This document shows positions 40,191-54,536 of a stretch of DNA of 64,000 nucleotides, in pieces. The DNA is from Monarcha castaneiventris obscurior (Eukaryota > Chordata > Aves > Passeriformes > Monarchidae), in contig JAMPIT010000894.1 in NCBI GenBank assembly GCA_026261815.1, positions 57,817,647 to 57,881,646 of the forward strand, in the 5' to 3' direction. Below the pieces are notes generated by a model. It saw only the letters and a program-made list of their open reading frames with translations, had not been told where the DNA came from and ran no database searches. The translations under genes were made by a program, and so were the position numbers. The stretch's first letter is position 1; every line of letters starts with the position of its first letter.

Positions 40191-43100
40191 TTTCTATACA
40201 GGAAGATTGAAAAATGTGTGTGTGATATTTACACAGACCTGTGACATGCCATGGTCTCCAGAAATATGTAGGTATGAAAAAAATATTAATAAAATTTTAT
40301 TATATAATTTTCATGGCACAATTTATAAGATAAGTAGATTTTTAAGGCAGTATAAATTATGTGTTCCTCCTCATCATCCTCTGCAAGCATGAAATGTGCT
40401 CTGATTTTTAATAGCATTGCAGTGGTATTAAAATGATACTTCTACTTAATGTTTTATTGTGTTTGGGTTCTTTTTTTTAAACTAGTGAAAATTTATGTTA
40501 TTTAAATTTGTAAGTAACACTAGTTCAATTTTGAAGAAAACAAATATTCCTTAAATGTGAATGGAATGATCTTCACATGGATAAAACTGCCAGTTTGTAA
40601 TACTTAGTGGTTTTGTGTTGCTTAACTAGTCATCTTTTTGCTCTGAGAAAATACTCTCATTTTATATGTGTTCTAAACTTCAGATTAGAAGTGTAGGAGT
40701 CTAGTTCCTTAATGTCATTTCCAGCTCCTACACCATATAAAGGTAATTTTATATATTTGTTTGTTTTTAAAACAAAAAATAATATTTTTACCATTTCAGC
40801 AGTACTTGTCTGTTTAAGTTTTATTTGTCATCTTAAACCCAAATTAACAGAACTCATTAGCTACACAATACTAGACTCTGAATTCTGAATGCATATGTTG
40901 TGAAGTAATTTTTATTCTCCTAGCAAGTTAAGAGATACCTTCCTTAATATGGGAATGCTGTTGAGCATTTGTGTCATTCTCACATCAGGAAATATAACCA
41001 GGAGAGCTTATTTTATGCTTTATAGATTTGGAGAAGTATCCACACCAGATCACGATGCCTGTAGAAATGACACTGTCACGTTGAAACCAGCAGTGCTGCA
41101 TTGTGACTTATACTTCACTGAAGATTTGACTAAATGCCTTCAGCAGAGGATTTTGTTAAATTATTACAGGGGGCCAGCACCTCAAACCTTGCTTGTTTCA
41201 CAGAACGCTTTCAGTGATGTAAAAACACGGAGAGTATTTGTGTTTGGATGTCCAATGATGACTCCAGTGGAAGTCAATGGAGCCATTCACCAGAAGTACT
41301 AATAACAATTCTTCCATCTCCTCATTCAGTATATTCCTTTCATAATCAATGAACTGAAACTTGTGGTTAAAATGACAGAAAAAGGAATGTACTATACTTT
41401 CACAAGTCATGTTTCTATATTGCTGTAATTGAAAAAATGGTACTTTCCTTCATGGAAAAAGTACAGGAGTTCCCCTTTCTTACAGGTAAATAGATTCTTC
41501 TCTGTTTGAGTTCTGCATATCTTTATTCTTGGCTAGCAACATTTTTTCTGGATGTTAGAAGCAATGTTGGAGAGAACCCCTCTCTTTTATCCGACACACA
41601 TTTTTTTTGTGGCTCTGTCGATGTCACTTTCAGGAAGGTTACAATTACTTTCTTATCCCAAATTCTAATTGCAAAATGCTATAACTGTAGGTGGAATAAT
41701 GATAGCTGAACAGGGAACAGAAAACAGAGAAACAATATTTTGAAATTCTATCCTGTTGTGATGAAACAAGTCAGTCATTCTGTATTTAATGAAATTTCTG
41801 AGAATTGGATATCCCCTTTTCTATGGCAAGGAAAGAAAATCCTCTGAAATTTTCAGTCTATTTTAATTTTTTCTGTTTCTGAATGAAGAAGAGTTTGTGA
41901 TTGTAAGCTTCTGTGTCTCACACCATTATGCTGCTATGTTGTGGTTTGTGGGTTCATTTCTTTTTTCTTTTTTTTTTTTAATAGTATAACATACATTATG
42001 TTCTTTTATTTCTTATTATGAATAATCTTTTCTGAATGGAACTTCATCATAATTCAAGTGCCACTAAAATAAAGGTTAGATTCTCTGTATATAACTTTAG
42101 TGGAAAAGCTTTTATAAATTACTTTATTGTTTCACAGGCCTTGGAGAGTGCTGTTGTGGATGGCAATGAGTGTGACTCATCTGGCTATAGAGCTGGAAGT
42201 GTAATATTAAAGAAAATAAATAACAAGACTGAAAAGAGCATTAAATGAGGAAATGAGGCATGGATGCGTGAGACAGGGGTTAGTCTACTGCATGTAAGTA
42301 GATACCACCTAATTACTTGGGAAACAGAACTTAGTAAGGAAAGTGCAAGATCATGAATGATCTAGAAGCACACTAGGATATGCTTGGCTTCTCAAATAAA
42401 TGTAGTAACTTTCCTTCCAGCAAAAGGTGGCTGCCTTACTGCCCTTCTGCAGTATATGAAGGAATAGTTTGAAAATTCCAGTCTTGAAAGGAAATGCATT
42501 AGAATTGTTGAAAAAGAGATTTATACTTCTGTTATTTTTTGATTTATTTTTCTGCTTTTTTATATATCTGCTATTATAAAGCAGGTTTTGCATTTCTCAT
42601 AAACATCTCGTCATATTCAGTGTCAAAAATCATGCGATTTTATTACTAAAAAAAGAAAAAAATAGCCCAAATCATGCCCTTAGTTTAAGATTTAACTACG
42701 CAAATCTTTAACAAACTACAGCTGGAAACTGTAACATAAATTTTGTTGCATGAAAAACTGATCTGAGAGCCACCAATGCAAATAGGGCAGTGCCCACTGT
42801 CACTCATTTTAGCAGGAAGGGCATCACCATCCACATTTTAACCTCAAATCTGGGCATTACTTTTGAGGAGTCCTTGCTCTTACCATGCTATTTTTTTTTC
42901 TCCCCCTAGAACATTTATTCTTTTATAGAAGAGGAAAATAACTCTTCCTGATTTACAAAGGAACATTCAGTGCACAAACTTTCTTTTTTTCTTTTCATCA
43001 GTTTACAACTGACTGTGGACAGAAATACCTTTTCTTTCCTTTATCACTTAAATGTGTTCATGTTATTAGGTTAAAGACCACCAACACCGCCACCCTACTT

Positions 43101-46100
43101 TATGCAGAAATTGCTTGGACAGTCTGAATGTATTGAACTCTACCTCAAATAATTTATTTTAGTCAAAAAATAATCAAGGCATTCAGGCATTCTGTTGATG
43201 TGTAGTTGTACTAACGTTGATGAAAGCACTGACACGGCCAAACCCATAAGAGACTTTATATAAAGAAGATTTAAATAAGTGGTGTTCAAGTCTTTCCAAA
43301 TTCAGTGCTCATATAGCCTAGTAAGCAAAGGACATAGAATAAAACTGCTTAATAGTTTTCATGAGAAACCTTGTGAACAAGTTGTGTCTGCGAAACACAG
43401 AGACTAATAAGGGGGTGCTCATTAACATTTTGCTGTTCAAGTAAACAGTTTTTACTCATACAACCAAATGAAATCTTTTGCAGTTCATTTTTTGAGATTT
43501 TGAAACAGTCGTTAGCAAAGCCTGCTGAGAAAACCAAGAATAAAAATTATATTATAATTTCATTGCTTGAACATATTAATGTATTAAATATTTATTAATC
43601 CGATTAGTCTAATTATTTCTTATCAAAATGAATTAGAGGGAAGCTTTTTATTCCACAATTTCCATTTTGGCTTTTGAAATAAGCAAGGATAATATGTCTA
43701 AGTCTTACGAGAATCTTTATGTTATCTAAATATTATATTTTAGGACAAAGCAAGGCAGAGTTCTGTAGGTCATTCCCTAGATGAAGAACAGGATGTTGCA
43801 GGTCTCTTCTTTCCCAAGCTCAGGCTTGCACCATTCATGCCCCACAGTTCCAAATATGTGCTCCAGCTCAAATAACTCTGCTTGCTCAGAGACTTGTCAA
43901 AGCCACCAGCAATACTGGTCTGGTTTAGCTTCAGTCTTCCCAAAGGCACAAATATCCCAGGTGCCACTGAAACACAAAGATCTGGTAACTACAAGGAAAG
44001 GGTTATGTACTTTTTTAACCATTAGTGAACTTCTTTTCCACTTTTTTTTTTTTTACAAGATGAGCTGTGTGGCAAAAAATGCATTTTCCAAAGCTCCTTC
44101 ATAAGAGCTACTGGAATATAACTAAATTTGGGTTAGGTTCATAAATTTGAGGTCTTGACAGATAAAAAGAATAATGTCTTATAGTGTTTGTTATTTTTCT
44201 TATAATGACGGATAATTTTCTATATGTGTAAATATAAATAAAGCAAAATAATGGTTTGATTCTATCCTTTTTAAAGGAAGTGGACCATTTCTAAAGAACT
44301 AAATAAATCAGATTCACCAATGTTGGTCAAGAACTGTAAGTTAAGAAAGTAAATTTAGAGACACCAAGAGAAAATACATTTTGTATTACAGTATTGATAG
44401 TGGTTTATGAAACAATTCTATTTGTAAAGAAGTGACACATTTATTGGAAAGACTTGGATATCCCCAGAGGAAAAAAAAAAAAAAAGGGACTGTCTATTAA
44501 GGTTAGATCATCTGGGACTTGGATAGAGCAAGAATATAGTGGCTGTCATTTCAGATATGTCCAGTGTTCAAACTCAGGTAGTATCTGAATGGAGAATATA
44601 CAGAAGTTTTTACAGCCACAGATGCAGAGGCTGATTCAAGTTTTGTGCTTCCTACTGCAGTTTATGATGACTAGTGGCAGTTTTACCAGCTCAGGAAAAG
44701 TTATTGTAAATAGGGATACTCAGGTGAAAGGATGATTTAAGTCTAGCATTCATATTAAGGAGGGTTCTTCCCTAGTCAGGCATATTCTCCTCCTTCCCTC
44801 TCCCACAAGCATTTCTCATCATCTTGCACTTCCATGTGGGAATTTACTGTATGGTGGGAAGGAAGAACAGGTATCGTGCAGTGTATGTCTTATAAATCCA
44901 TCTAATACCATTATGTAAATATACAAGTTTTTCTATTTTTCTTTTTGATTCCTACTGAGGTACTGACATCAAACTACAGAGGCCTATAGGTAATCAACTG
45001 TTCATCTTCAGCAAAAGTCTGGCAGTCAAATCCAGATTTAAGAGTCCTGATTTGGCCAGTTACAGAAGTTACAGAAAGAACTCAAAGGAGTATTACAAAA
45101 ACGTAAAAATTTTGAAAAATAGACAAAAAATAATAGGTATGGATCCAATATGTCTTTACACTTAGGAAAATGAAGAATTGATAGCCATTCTAAAAAAAAG
45201 AGAACTCCCAGTTTTGAAAGGCACTATGAAATTTCATTAAGTTGCTTCTTAAAAACTGCTTTGCTCATAAAGCACCAGTCCCAGATAAGTTGCCATCATA
45301 CATGAGTAAAATCAGAGATGCAAAATTTTCTGCGTTTTCATGTTCATTACCTGCTATTTTTCATTTTGCTCTTTCCTCCCTGAGCTATACAACAGAAAGC
45401 AAAGACCTTCTGACCACCCTTGATCTCTCAGAAAAGAAAGTGAGATTCATCAGCAGTATATCTTACAGGTACATACATTTTTTCCCTTTCTTAAAAACAT
45501 TAGCTGCACTAAACTCGAATGCATCGTCTTTATTATAAAAAAGACATAACCTATTCTCATGGATTTGACCTGAATGTTTTCATTTGTAAAGGAATATCTG
45601 TCTAGTATAATGGTAGGTCCTGACTTTGTTTGTAGCAATGTTCGTTCTTGAAGTCTTCTCCCTCAGCAAATATTCACCAAACAGAGAAGATGTTCTTTCT
45701 TTTGTTTAGTAAGAAAAAAGGTCTGTCTTATTAGTGATAAACAAAACTGACATAAATTTGTGTGCACAAACCAAAACTGATCCAAATATTGACATTTGAG
45801 AGTTGCAGTTAGTCTCTTCCAACAAAAGATGGCACTGCTCAATTTTCTTCAAAACTAATGTCCATTCATTGAAATTAAATGCTCCTTAAAAAGTTCCCTT
45901 GTCTTTGTCTAGATTCTGCACACTGAGATCAGCATTTGTTATTACTGACGAAGTAATAAATTGGCCTCAGATATTTTAAAAAATATGTATGTTTCCACAA
46001 GAAGTCCTAAGTGGAAAAAATTAAGTGCCAATAATTCACAAAATACTCTTGCAGCACATTAAAGTTCAATTTAGAGTCAATAATTATTTTATGGAAGCAG

Positions 46101-46807
46101 TTTTTCTACAAATAGTAAATGAAGGAAAATAGTTTCCAAGGTTCTCTCAGATCTATCTCTTTGTATGTAACATACACTAACCATTTAGATAATAATTCAA
46201 ATGCCTATTGATAAAAGTATGCCTTTTCCTTGAAAGTTTCTGCTTACATTATGCCTGCACCCAAAAGCAGAGATTTTACTTAAATTTGAGCTTCTCTAAT
46301 GCCTTATATAAAATTAGATAGCTCTGTATTTTAGGGCTTTGCTAAATTTAAATATAAGTAATAATCCAATGATTATCATAAATCAAAAATTAGGAACACG
46401 ATAAGAAAAAAATAGAATTTATTTACTCTAGAAGACAATATAGTCCCCACAGAGAAATTGTAAAATAAATTTGCAACAGGTCTGTCATACCTGTTACCAT
46501 GACTAAAATCTAAAAAGCAAACAAAAGCCAAACCCAAAACATTAATAATCATCATAATAATAGTACACAAATGTCAGAAAGTAATTTAATTAATAATTCA
46601 GGAAAAAACAACTTGAAATACCTCAGCATAATGTAAAAAAACCACAAAATCATGCATGCTTTTGACATTGTCTAATTTTAATACAATCTGAAATGTCAAA
46701 TATATAAAGACAACAGAGATTTCCCAAGGAACCCAGAGTGCTCTATGTTAAGTGACTCCAAAGAGGTTCTGAAGGCTTTGGATAAAGAGTAAAATTTACT
46801 TCCTGTC

Positions 46808-46828
46808 TTTTGTTTGTTTGTTTGTTTT
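46808..46828. repeat. (TTTG)n simple repeat
   Basis: About five TTTG units in a row. It is a short simple-sequence tract with no sign of an attached element. Confidence 0.8.
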
Positions 46829-49800
46829 GTATTTCAGAAGTTGCATGTCACATACTTTTTCAGTCTTCTTTCTGGGTTTATTTTCTAAAAAATACTGTGA
46901 TGCTGTGCTTTGAGAAACACCCTTCACACTCTTTTTCAATCCCTTCCATGCTTGCCTCAAAAAAAAGGAGTGGTTTTTGTTTTTGGGTGCGGTTTTTTTG
47001 GATTTTTTGGGGGGAAATAAAATTGCTAAGTGAGAGATTCTATATTTCCTAAGAAGTTTCTTCAACAAAAGGGAGTTTTTGAGAAAGGAGGAGTCAGATT
47101 TTGTTGCAACCGTGAGAAATTATTCAGAACACAGTAAACCCCCAAAAAATAAATGCCCCCCAGTTCTGATGGGCATCACTTTTAACGGGACCAGCAGCAA
47201 TAGCTATGAAACCTAAATAAAATTAAAAAGAAAAAAACATGACAAAACTGAAATCTGTAATTCAAACAAGATTGTGGAAATTTATTATAATGGCTTTACA
47301 GCAATTCAAAAAATGGAACAATTCAATTTCAGAAGGGCAATAATGATTTTTTTATTGGCAGAAGAGTCCCTAGCTCTTATATGTAGCTCACTAGGTCAGT
47401 CTTGGCAGCAAACAGGACAATGATGCATTGATAAAAACTCATCATTATCCTCACTGGGTAGAAAGAAAATGGTGTTTTTACAGGTCTAGGCACATTTTCA
47501 CAGCAAGAAATCACCTTACCTCATTAAAAATACATTAGCGCTTTGTTTATCTGCTCAGGAAGAAGGGGTTTAATGAGATTCATCTTAAATTACTGTTTTG
47601 AGAGAAACAGCATATTAGATACTATACACATATTTCAGTATATATGCAGTAAATTTTAAAAAAGCTTCAACCAAAGGAAAAAACACATAATACACTAAAA
47701 ATTAAGACACAGAAATCACTACCTTGTGGCTTTTATTCCCACTGTGCATGTAGAACTTATTCTAATATGCCAGTCTTGGAGCTGGCAATTTCTCCAAATG
47801 TATACACTTAAATAAATTTGACTTTTTTGCCCCATATCTTTTGGCTAGTCTTTTGCTCCACAGTGAATTACACAACTTTCTCCCGGTCCTGTCTCTGAGC
47901 TCTTTGCCCTTCCTGTGCTCTGTTTGCATCACTGAACGGCTTTCTCTCTTCAAACACTCATGTCATGATTGTGTTCATTAGAGCTGGAAATGAAAAGTGT
48001 AAGTTCTCAAGGGACATTGCAGGAAACAGCCTTCCCAAGGAACTGGACTTTTTGCTCCCTACTTGCCCATGGAGAACTCCGCCGACTCCTGTCACAACCC
48101 CAGCTGCCAAGTCTTCACCACAGGTGATCAAACAGGGGCTCAACTCAGGAAATTCCTATAATTTTATTATATTTCAGGTACTGAAAACATTCATTTTACT
48201 GCTAAAATTCTTTTGGAAGAAAAATCAAAGTAATATAGAGTAACAAGAGAGCATGAGGAAGAGATTGAATGTGATGATCAAGATTAATGCAAAACTTTAA
48301 GAAAAGGTCAATCCTATGATGAGAGTGAATAGTAGTAAACTGAAATGCAAACTTTCCCGCAATGACTTAAAAATGCATTTGGTTCTTTATAGGAGGGATG
48401 TGATTTTTTCTGGTGTGCTGCTCTTTCCTGATTTTGCATCAGCAAGTGAAGTGGTACAGCAATTTTATGAGATTCGTGGTTTACAGACGTCTTCTCAAAA
48501 GTTTACATTCTTTCACAAATGGCATCACAACAATATGCAGTTAAAGAAGTCAAAATTTCAACCAAGTCATCTTTTTTTTTTTATACAATAATTTAGATGT
48601 ACCAAAAATAAAAAATTACTGTTTAATTTTCATTCATGAAGTGAACATTTTTAACACAATGTGGAGATCATTTCAGGTAAAGATATACTGACTTAATACA
48701 TTCCACAAAAATAATATGCATTTAGAGTTTGTGAAAATCTTTGAGATCACATTAATTTCAAAATATGCAATCATCAATGAAGTTACCTTGCCATATGCTT
48801 AAAATTATGATTATGTGTTCCTTAAGATGTCAGCAATATCCACATGCTAAAAGGTGAAGCACAATAAAATGTAATAGAAAGCAGATTTGAGAATATCGCT
48901 GTCTTGCAGCCAAATTCCTTAAACAAACCTATCATCTCTTACCTTCAGATTCAGTCATATGTTATGGTACTGTTAGCAGAACCTACTATAGATAATTTAA
49001 AGATTTTTGAATAAGTAATAGAAACTCTCTTTTGGGCAGTTCGAAGACTGCTACTGATTGTCACAAGATTCACAACTCTATTAACCAAAAATTGCAGACT
49101 TGAACAAGAGCTATACCTTCCTCTATGCCAAAATAGCATCAAGCACATGGTCAGAATAGGGAAAAAAGTAATTATTCTTAAGAAACACTGAGCAGTGTTC
49201 TCCCAATAAACCCTTTTGCTCTGAGAAAGATCTATTTCTCAGATCTATCTAAGAAATATTTGTTAAATTACCAGAAGAAAAGTAATTTTAATTCTTATCC
49301 CATCTACTGCTGCTCCTTAAATTCAGGAGCAGTGCCTCTTTATACTTGGCTTGCAAGAAGCACCTCCTCGTTCTCTCACCATATGTTTTGGCTTGAATAC
49401 AATAGTTTCTTGTTTTATCAGGAAAGCTCTTGGTACACAGTCTGCCCTGCCCCTGATGTTTCCTGACCCTGTCCCTGGAATAAATTTCTGTTTGTTTTCC
49501 CCTGCCCTATCTCCCAGACCTGTTAAATTCAAGCTTTACACACATCATCTAGGTATTTATGGCACATTTGGTAAAGGGCTTACTTGTTTAGGACATAAAT
49601 GAGAATTTAGATGCCCATGTCTAAACCCATTGCTTATGTGCTGATACCAGCTGCAGGAAGTCCTTAAACTCATAAGGATCAAAGATCACAAGATGCCCAT
49701 TGTATTCCAGCAAATCTGGAAGGAAATAAACTTCGACTGTACTGTGTATTGTTGTTTGTGTATGCATTTTGCACACACATAGAGTCATTGGAGAAAATAT

Positions 49801-50961
49801 GAAAGCAAGGATAAAAACCCAAGGCTTCCACTGTCAGGAGCATGTCCCAACCACTAGCTATTGTAATATTCTTAAATAAAAGAGTAAACTCCACTCCCAG
49901 TCTCTGACATATGAAAATTGACTACACCTGAATATGTAGGGTTTGGATCATGTTTGTGATGAAGTCAAGAGTCTAATAAGAGACCATAAATAGAAAAAAG
50001 TTTTCCAAGTTCAAGGAAAAACAAGTAATTTGATTTGTCCAATATGAGACATTCTAACTGTGTTCTACAAGAATATTTGACTTGTAGAATAGGAACAATA
50101 TAGTAGGAATTCTGTATTCTTACTAGGAACAGTACAAAGAAATATCAGAAAATTTCTGATGCAAAATGCGTTCCTCATCCTTTCAACTTATATAATGAAA
50201 ACAAAATTTACCTGGATTGCTAAAAATCAAAGTCAACACTGATTAGTTTCAAACATATTAGTATCATGTAAAAGCTTTTTACCACTAGAAGCTTCCTGAG
50301 CACATAATTTGTAGTTCATTTATAGAGAATAGAATGTTCTTTCAAGTTTAGATTAAATTAATGGAGCTAGGAGTTTCTTTAATGAAACAATTTTGATTGC
50401 TTCAGTATTTATTTAAAACATTGTGCTAACCTTCTTGGACACAAACCAAAAATATTAATAGTATAATACTATTTAAAATAGTATGAGAAAATAAATATAG
50501 TCTTCTTCCATCCTCCTAAACTTTTTTAAACTATATTATATCAAAAGTAATATAGAAGTACAGTATTTAGATTGCAAGATGCAAAAAAATTCAATTTCTA
50601 ATGTTCACTTGCAATGGGGAATTAGGAGTCAGTCTCTACTTCCATTAAATGCAACCTCCATGTGGTAAATTCCTAACTTTTTCTTGCAAAATAAGGCAAC
50701 TTTAAGAGTCTGGAAGTCTCAACAAATTGTGATTCAGATTTCTAGGTGGTCAAAGAGAATTCCAACTTTAATTTTTACATTTTCTACAGGTTTACATCAT
50801 TACACTTAAAAAGTTATAGTATTTCATCACCTCATAATTTTCAAATATTTTAAAATCTATCTTCATTTATTTAGTTCTGTTATGACTTCTCCTATATTCC
50901 TAAATTTAGAGTGTTGACTTCTGCCATCTGAATAGAAGACCTTGAAAAAAAAAGATGAAAA

Positions 50962-51020
50962 ATAGATAGATAGCTGGATGGATGGATGGATGGATGGATG
51001 GATGGATGGATGGATGGATG

Positions 51021-51119
<99 letters not shown>

Positions 51120-51128
51120 GGATGGATG
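50962..51128. repeat. Compound GGAT/GATA microsatellite
   Basis: A short GATA start at 50,962 and a single interruption (GCT) are followed by about twelve GGAT units (about 50,975-51,022) and then about twenty-four to twenty-five uninterrupted GATA units (51,021-51,119), ending in GGATGGATGAT. On the minus strand the tract is open in two frames and gives long runs of Tyr-Leu-Ser-Ile, which are translations of the repeat and not proteins. Long pure GATA tracts are usually highly variable in length between individuals. Confidence 0.98.
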
Positions 51129-52269
51129 ATATATACATAAAGAAGATATGAAAGGCCTTGAAAGTATGTAAAACATCAAGTTCATATTTTGGGGTTTCAA
51201 AAAATTATTCCTGTAGTTTTGAAGATATTTGGAGCCAGACTGTGACTTTCAGGCTGTATTAATGTAAAAAATTCATTGGAAAGCAAAGAAATGCTCTATT
51301 TGTTATTTCTGCTTTGGCGGTACCATTTCCCCTATCATTATGACTATAAAACTGGCTCTTTCCTAGCATAAAAAAAATAAGGTTTTATTATTCCAGCATA
51401 GCTTTAAAATGAATGACATGTTAGGTAGATTGTCTCATACCCAACCTGCCATTTTGGAGCTTTTTAGGAGAAAGGAATTGGATGCTCCTTCTTTCAGGTG
51501 TGTAAGGGTGTAATCATGCTAAAGATACTGTTTTACATGCATGATTTTTTTTTACTTGGATTTTTTTCATTCTCTGACTGTATGACTTGAAATAACCTTT
51601 TCCTTCTCTTTTTTACACTTCACTTATCATATGGAAAACATATTGTGTAGGGGCTTTTTATGTTGCCTTTTCATTTAACTGGCACCTGTTTCTAATTTCA
51701 GTAGTGGGGATTATAAATGGATAAAAAAACTTAAACAGATGTGAATTTCATTGTCATGGTGAGAAGGCAAACCTGGTCCAGACATGCAATAAAATTCCAA
51801 GTGTGGCAATGGCCATTCTTTTCTTTCTGGTCCATCTGATCTTTGAAAGGGATGTTTTGCAGTGGATTTTGTACATTCTCTTTCAAACTCATTCAAAGCA
51901 CACATTTTTGAAGACTAATTTGTTCAAATCCTTGTTAAGATGTTTTTTTGTATAGGGATAGGTAATGAATAAAACTCAAGAAAATACTTTAGTTGATGAC
52001 ATATAAGGGCTTTTTTGATGACATATAAGTTTTTGGTTTTTTTTTTTGTGAAACAAAATAACTAAAGAGGCATAAAAATTCCATGCATTTAAGGACAAAG
52101 AATTAAATTCCTTGCTCAGTAAGACACATTTCATCTAGTACACTTAAAAGTCCTGTTTGTAAAGAAAATCAGGCCTAGTAGTTTTTGTGAGCTTTCAATT
52201 TTATAATTTATAATGTTTCCTTAGGGCTGTCTTGTGGATGCTCTGGTAATTAAAACAACAGTTTTAAAG
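51120..52269. other. AT-rich unique DNA, no gene seen
   Basis: Nothing recognisable beyond a short direct repeat of TGATGACATATAAG at about 51,995 and 52,016. Open frames are short. Confidence 0.6.
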
Positions 52270-52840
52270 TGCACTAGTTTGCAAGCAAACCAATGAGCTA
52301 TTCCAAGTCAGAACCACAATTTAATAGGAGAATTAAAAGAAATGCAATAGTACAGAAACACTGGCTTAAGCTGACAGAGTCAGTGTATGACCTGACACGC
52401 TGTCGGGCAAGGTGGTAGTAACAGTCTGATTAAATGGTGGCTGCAGTCTTGTTGGAGTGATGGATGCGGTTCTGTCGAAGTGGTGATCCTGTTGTAAAGT
52501 CTGGCCCTTTTCTGGAGGTCCAGTGGTGACTATGAAGCTCTTCTCCTCTGGGAATCCAGTGGGTAGTGCCCCCATGGTGTTGAAACCTCAGATTATAACC
52601 AGGTAGGAATGCTTGGCTCTTCCCCCTGGGCAGAGCATCTCACAATGGGATGATGTAATTTTATGAGTCATGCAGTGAGACTTTATGGCCCATTAGCAGA
52701 AGATATCTTCCCGGAGGGAGTTATCAGGGATGTGTCATGGAAGAGATAAGGAACATTGCCCTACCTGGTTTTAACAGCTTATGAAGATGGCAATAGAATA
52801 CATACTTTTGGTTACACCTTACACTGTAACCTAAGACAAA
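52270..52840 (-). mobile_element. LTR of an endogenous retrovirus, family A, copy 1 (probable solo LTR)
   Basis: This block aligns by eye along its whole length with the one at 61,857-62,428. Read on the minus strand it has the order expected of an LTR: a U3-like region with two copies of a TCCGG/CCTCC..TTAAT module, a TATAAT word (reverse complement near 52,594), about 270 bp, an ATTAAA polyadenylation signal (TTTAAT on plus at 52,320-52,325), and an end in CTAGTGCA. It starts TGCACTAG on plus at 52,270. I recall such LTRs, ending in TTTGT..CAAACTAGCACA, from passerine genomes, probably ERVL-like. No primer-binding site or polypurine tract is seen beside it and no retroviral coding region follows, so it is best read as a decayed solo LTR. 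Confidence 0.75.
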
Positions 52841-53979
52841 CAGTCCAATAACTAACTCTGATCTAGACTCAATTTCAAATTGTGTCTTTTCCATAGACTT
52901 CCCATGACTGACAAACCTTTCTATCTATTTTAGAACTCTACATCTAAAAATAAGAAAAAAAATTTTTTTGGCATATCTGGTTTGAGGTTATCTTTTTGCA
53001 GTGCCATACTGACCAGAGGCCACGCGAGGAATATTTTGTACTGGAATGGTGACAGATTTCTGTCCTGGTGATTAGTCTTTAATGGTAAGACACATTTTCA
53101 TATATATTGGGGTAAATAACATGAAAGAATGGATTTTTATGGTTTGTTTGCCTCACTTATCATCCACAACTTCAAGAAGAAAATCCAGGAGGTACCAGCT
53201 GGAAAATATGGAGTTACTCAGCTTCATAATTCCACATTCTACCATTTTTCTTGCACTCCTGTCTATCTTGACATTATTCATCTGCATGTACATCAGAATG
53301 TTGAAGGGTCCTCACTAAAGGGATTTTCTTTCTGCCTTTAAACATTATGCTTACTCACATCTCCAATGCTGCAAATATCACCCAATAGGATTAAAAACTC
53401 TTGATGGGTGAAACTCCTTTTCATGAGCAAAATACAAATCCCAGTATAGGAATTTTGCCTAAGACATTATGTGAGTCGTCCTCAAACTCGTGATTTAAAA
53501 CAAAGGAAGTGCTTTTTTATAATTCATAAAGGTTTTTTTCAAAGTATATTCTTATTTCACAAACTAACTGTCTAATTCTGATGTCACTTTTCTCTTCTGG
53601 GGCACAAGGGTGGGCATATAACCCTAAAGACCAGTACTTGCTTCAAATAAAAACTGGGACCAAGCCAGCTTCAACTGTGTACAGTTATGTGTGTGCAGGG
53701 CTTGAAGGATTGAAGCTTTGGCTTATGATGAGTGTGGCTGATAGCAACTATGGTGGGATAGGATGCAGTGGTGAGCAGCCCATTTTCTGTCAGCAGACAA
53801 TTCCAGGAGACAAAATCATGTGGGACTAGGTGAAAACAAAAAAGTAGCTCACTTTGGACTTTCTTCCCTGTTTTGTTTCATGGAGGTGATTAATGGCATT
53901 TAATGATAGTTGTGTGAAAGACAGTGAAATACCTCTGGGCGTGCTGCTGGGATAAGGGTGGTATGTAGGTTGAATAAAA
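52841..53979. other. DNA between two LTR blocks, no gene seen
   Basis: Mostly AT-rich and unrecognised. A patch at about 53,581-53,830 is more balanced and starts TGTCAC, which could pair as an inverted end with GTGACA at 55,097-55,102. Nothing else confirms that it belongs to the LTR block downstream. Confidence 0.5.
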
Positions 53980-54432
53980 TGCTCTGGTGGTTTAAAACCC
54001 AGCTATAAAATTACACATTACTCAAGGTGCTCCTTTGGCTCCCTCCCCTTCTGATAATGAAGGAACAATAAGGAGAGATTATAAATTGGAATAACAGTTT
54101 ACTACAATCACAAAAACTACAGTGCTACCCCATAGCAAAAAGCATACGAAAGAGAGAGGGCATTCACCATGGGGAACCAAAAAACCAATGCCATAAAATA
54201 GTGCCACCCACATGGTCTCCAGACTAAAGCCAATAGAGTGAGGAGAGCCCTCGCAGTCTGATGCTTCTTCCATCAAATCTGAAAAACAGCAAACCAGGAA
54301 AAAACAGCCCCTTTGGGGTTGGGTCTCTCTGTCAGGGTATGCCTGACTGGGTTCAGCAGTGTTTGCCCAGCAGAACTCCGGCCCCACTGAACAGCCCAGA
54401 CTCTCCCAATGGGGCTCCTCATGTGGAGTGGT

Positions 54433-54536
54433 GGTGCCAGACCTCTCCAGTGCTGGCACTGGACACTCCCCAGTGCACAGTGGCAGTGCCAGGCCTCTCC
54501 AGGGCTGGCACTGGACACTCCCCAGTGTGGTCATGG
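54433..54536. repeat. 52-bp tandem duplication inside the LTR block
   Basis: Two copies of a 52-bp GC-rich unit containing GCTGGCACTGGACACTCCCC start near 54,433 and 54,485, with a few substitutions between them. Duplications of this sort are common in U3 regions of retroviral LTRs, where they multiply promoter-proximal sites, which fits the LTR call. Confidence 0.9.

Larger units (their letters stand above)
36624..50961. other. Long repeat-poor AT-rich stretch, no gene established
   Basis: Over 14 kb I recognise no CR1 or LTR and no gene. Open frames reach at most about 117 codons (40,949-41,302) and lack any signature. A (TTTG)n tract lies at 46,808-46,828. Three stretches stand out by density of homeodomain, SOX or nuclear-receptor-like words or by splice-bounded openness: 38,745-38,960, 39,780-40,190 and 47,982-48,123; they are treated as findings. 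The scarcity of mobile elements compared with 52-62 kb is itself notable and could mean functional constraint. Confidence 0.5.

Noticed and set aside
40949..41302. 117-codon plus-strand open frame as a gene
   Set aside because: No recognisable motif, and the codon content looks like surrounding non-coding DNA.
50863..51200. Two minus-strand open frames rich in Tyr-Leu-Ser-Ile as a repeat protein
   Set aside because: They are direct translations of the GATA/GGAT microsatellite.
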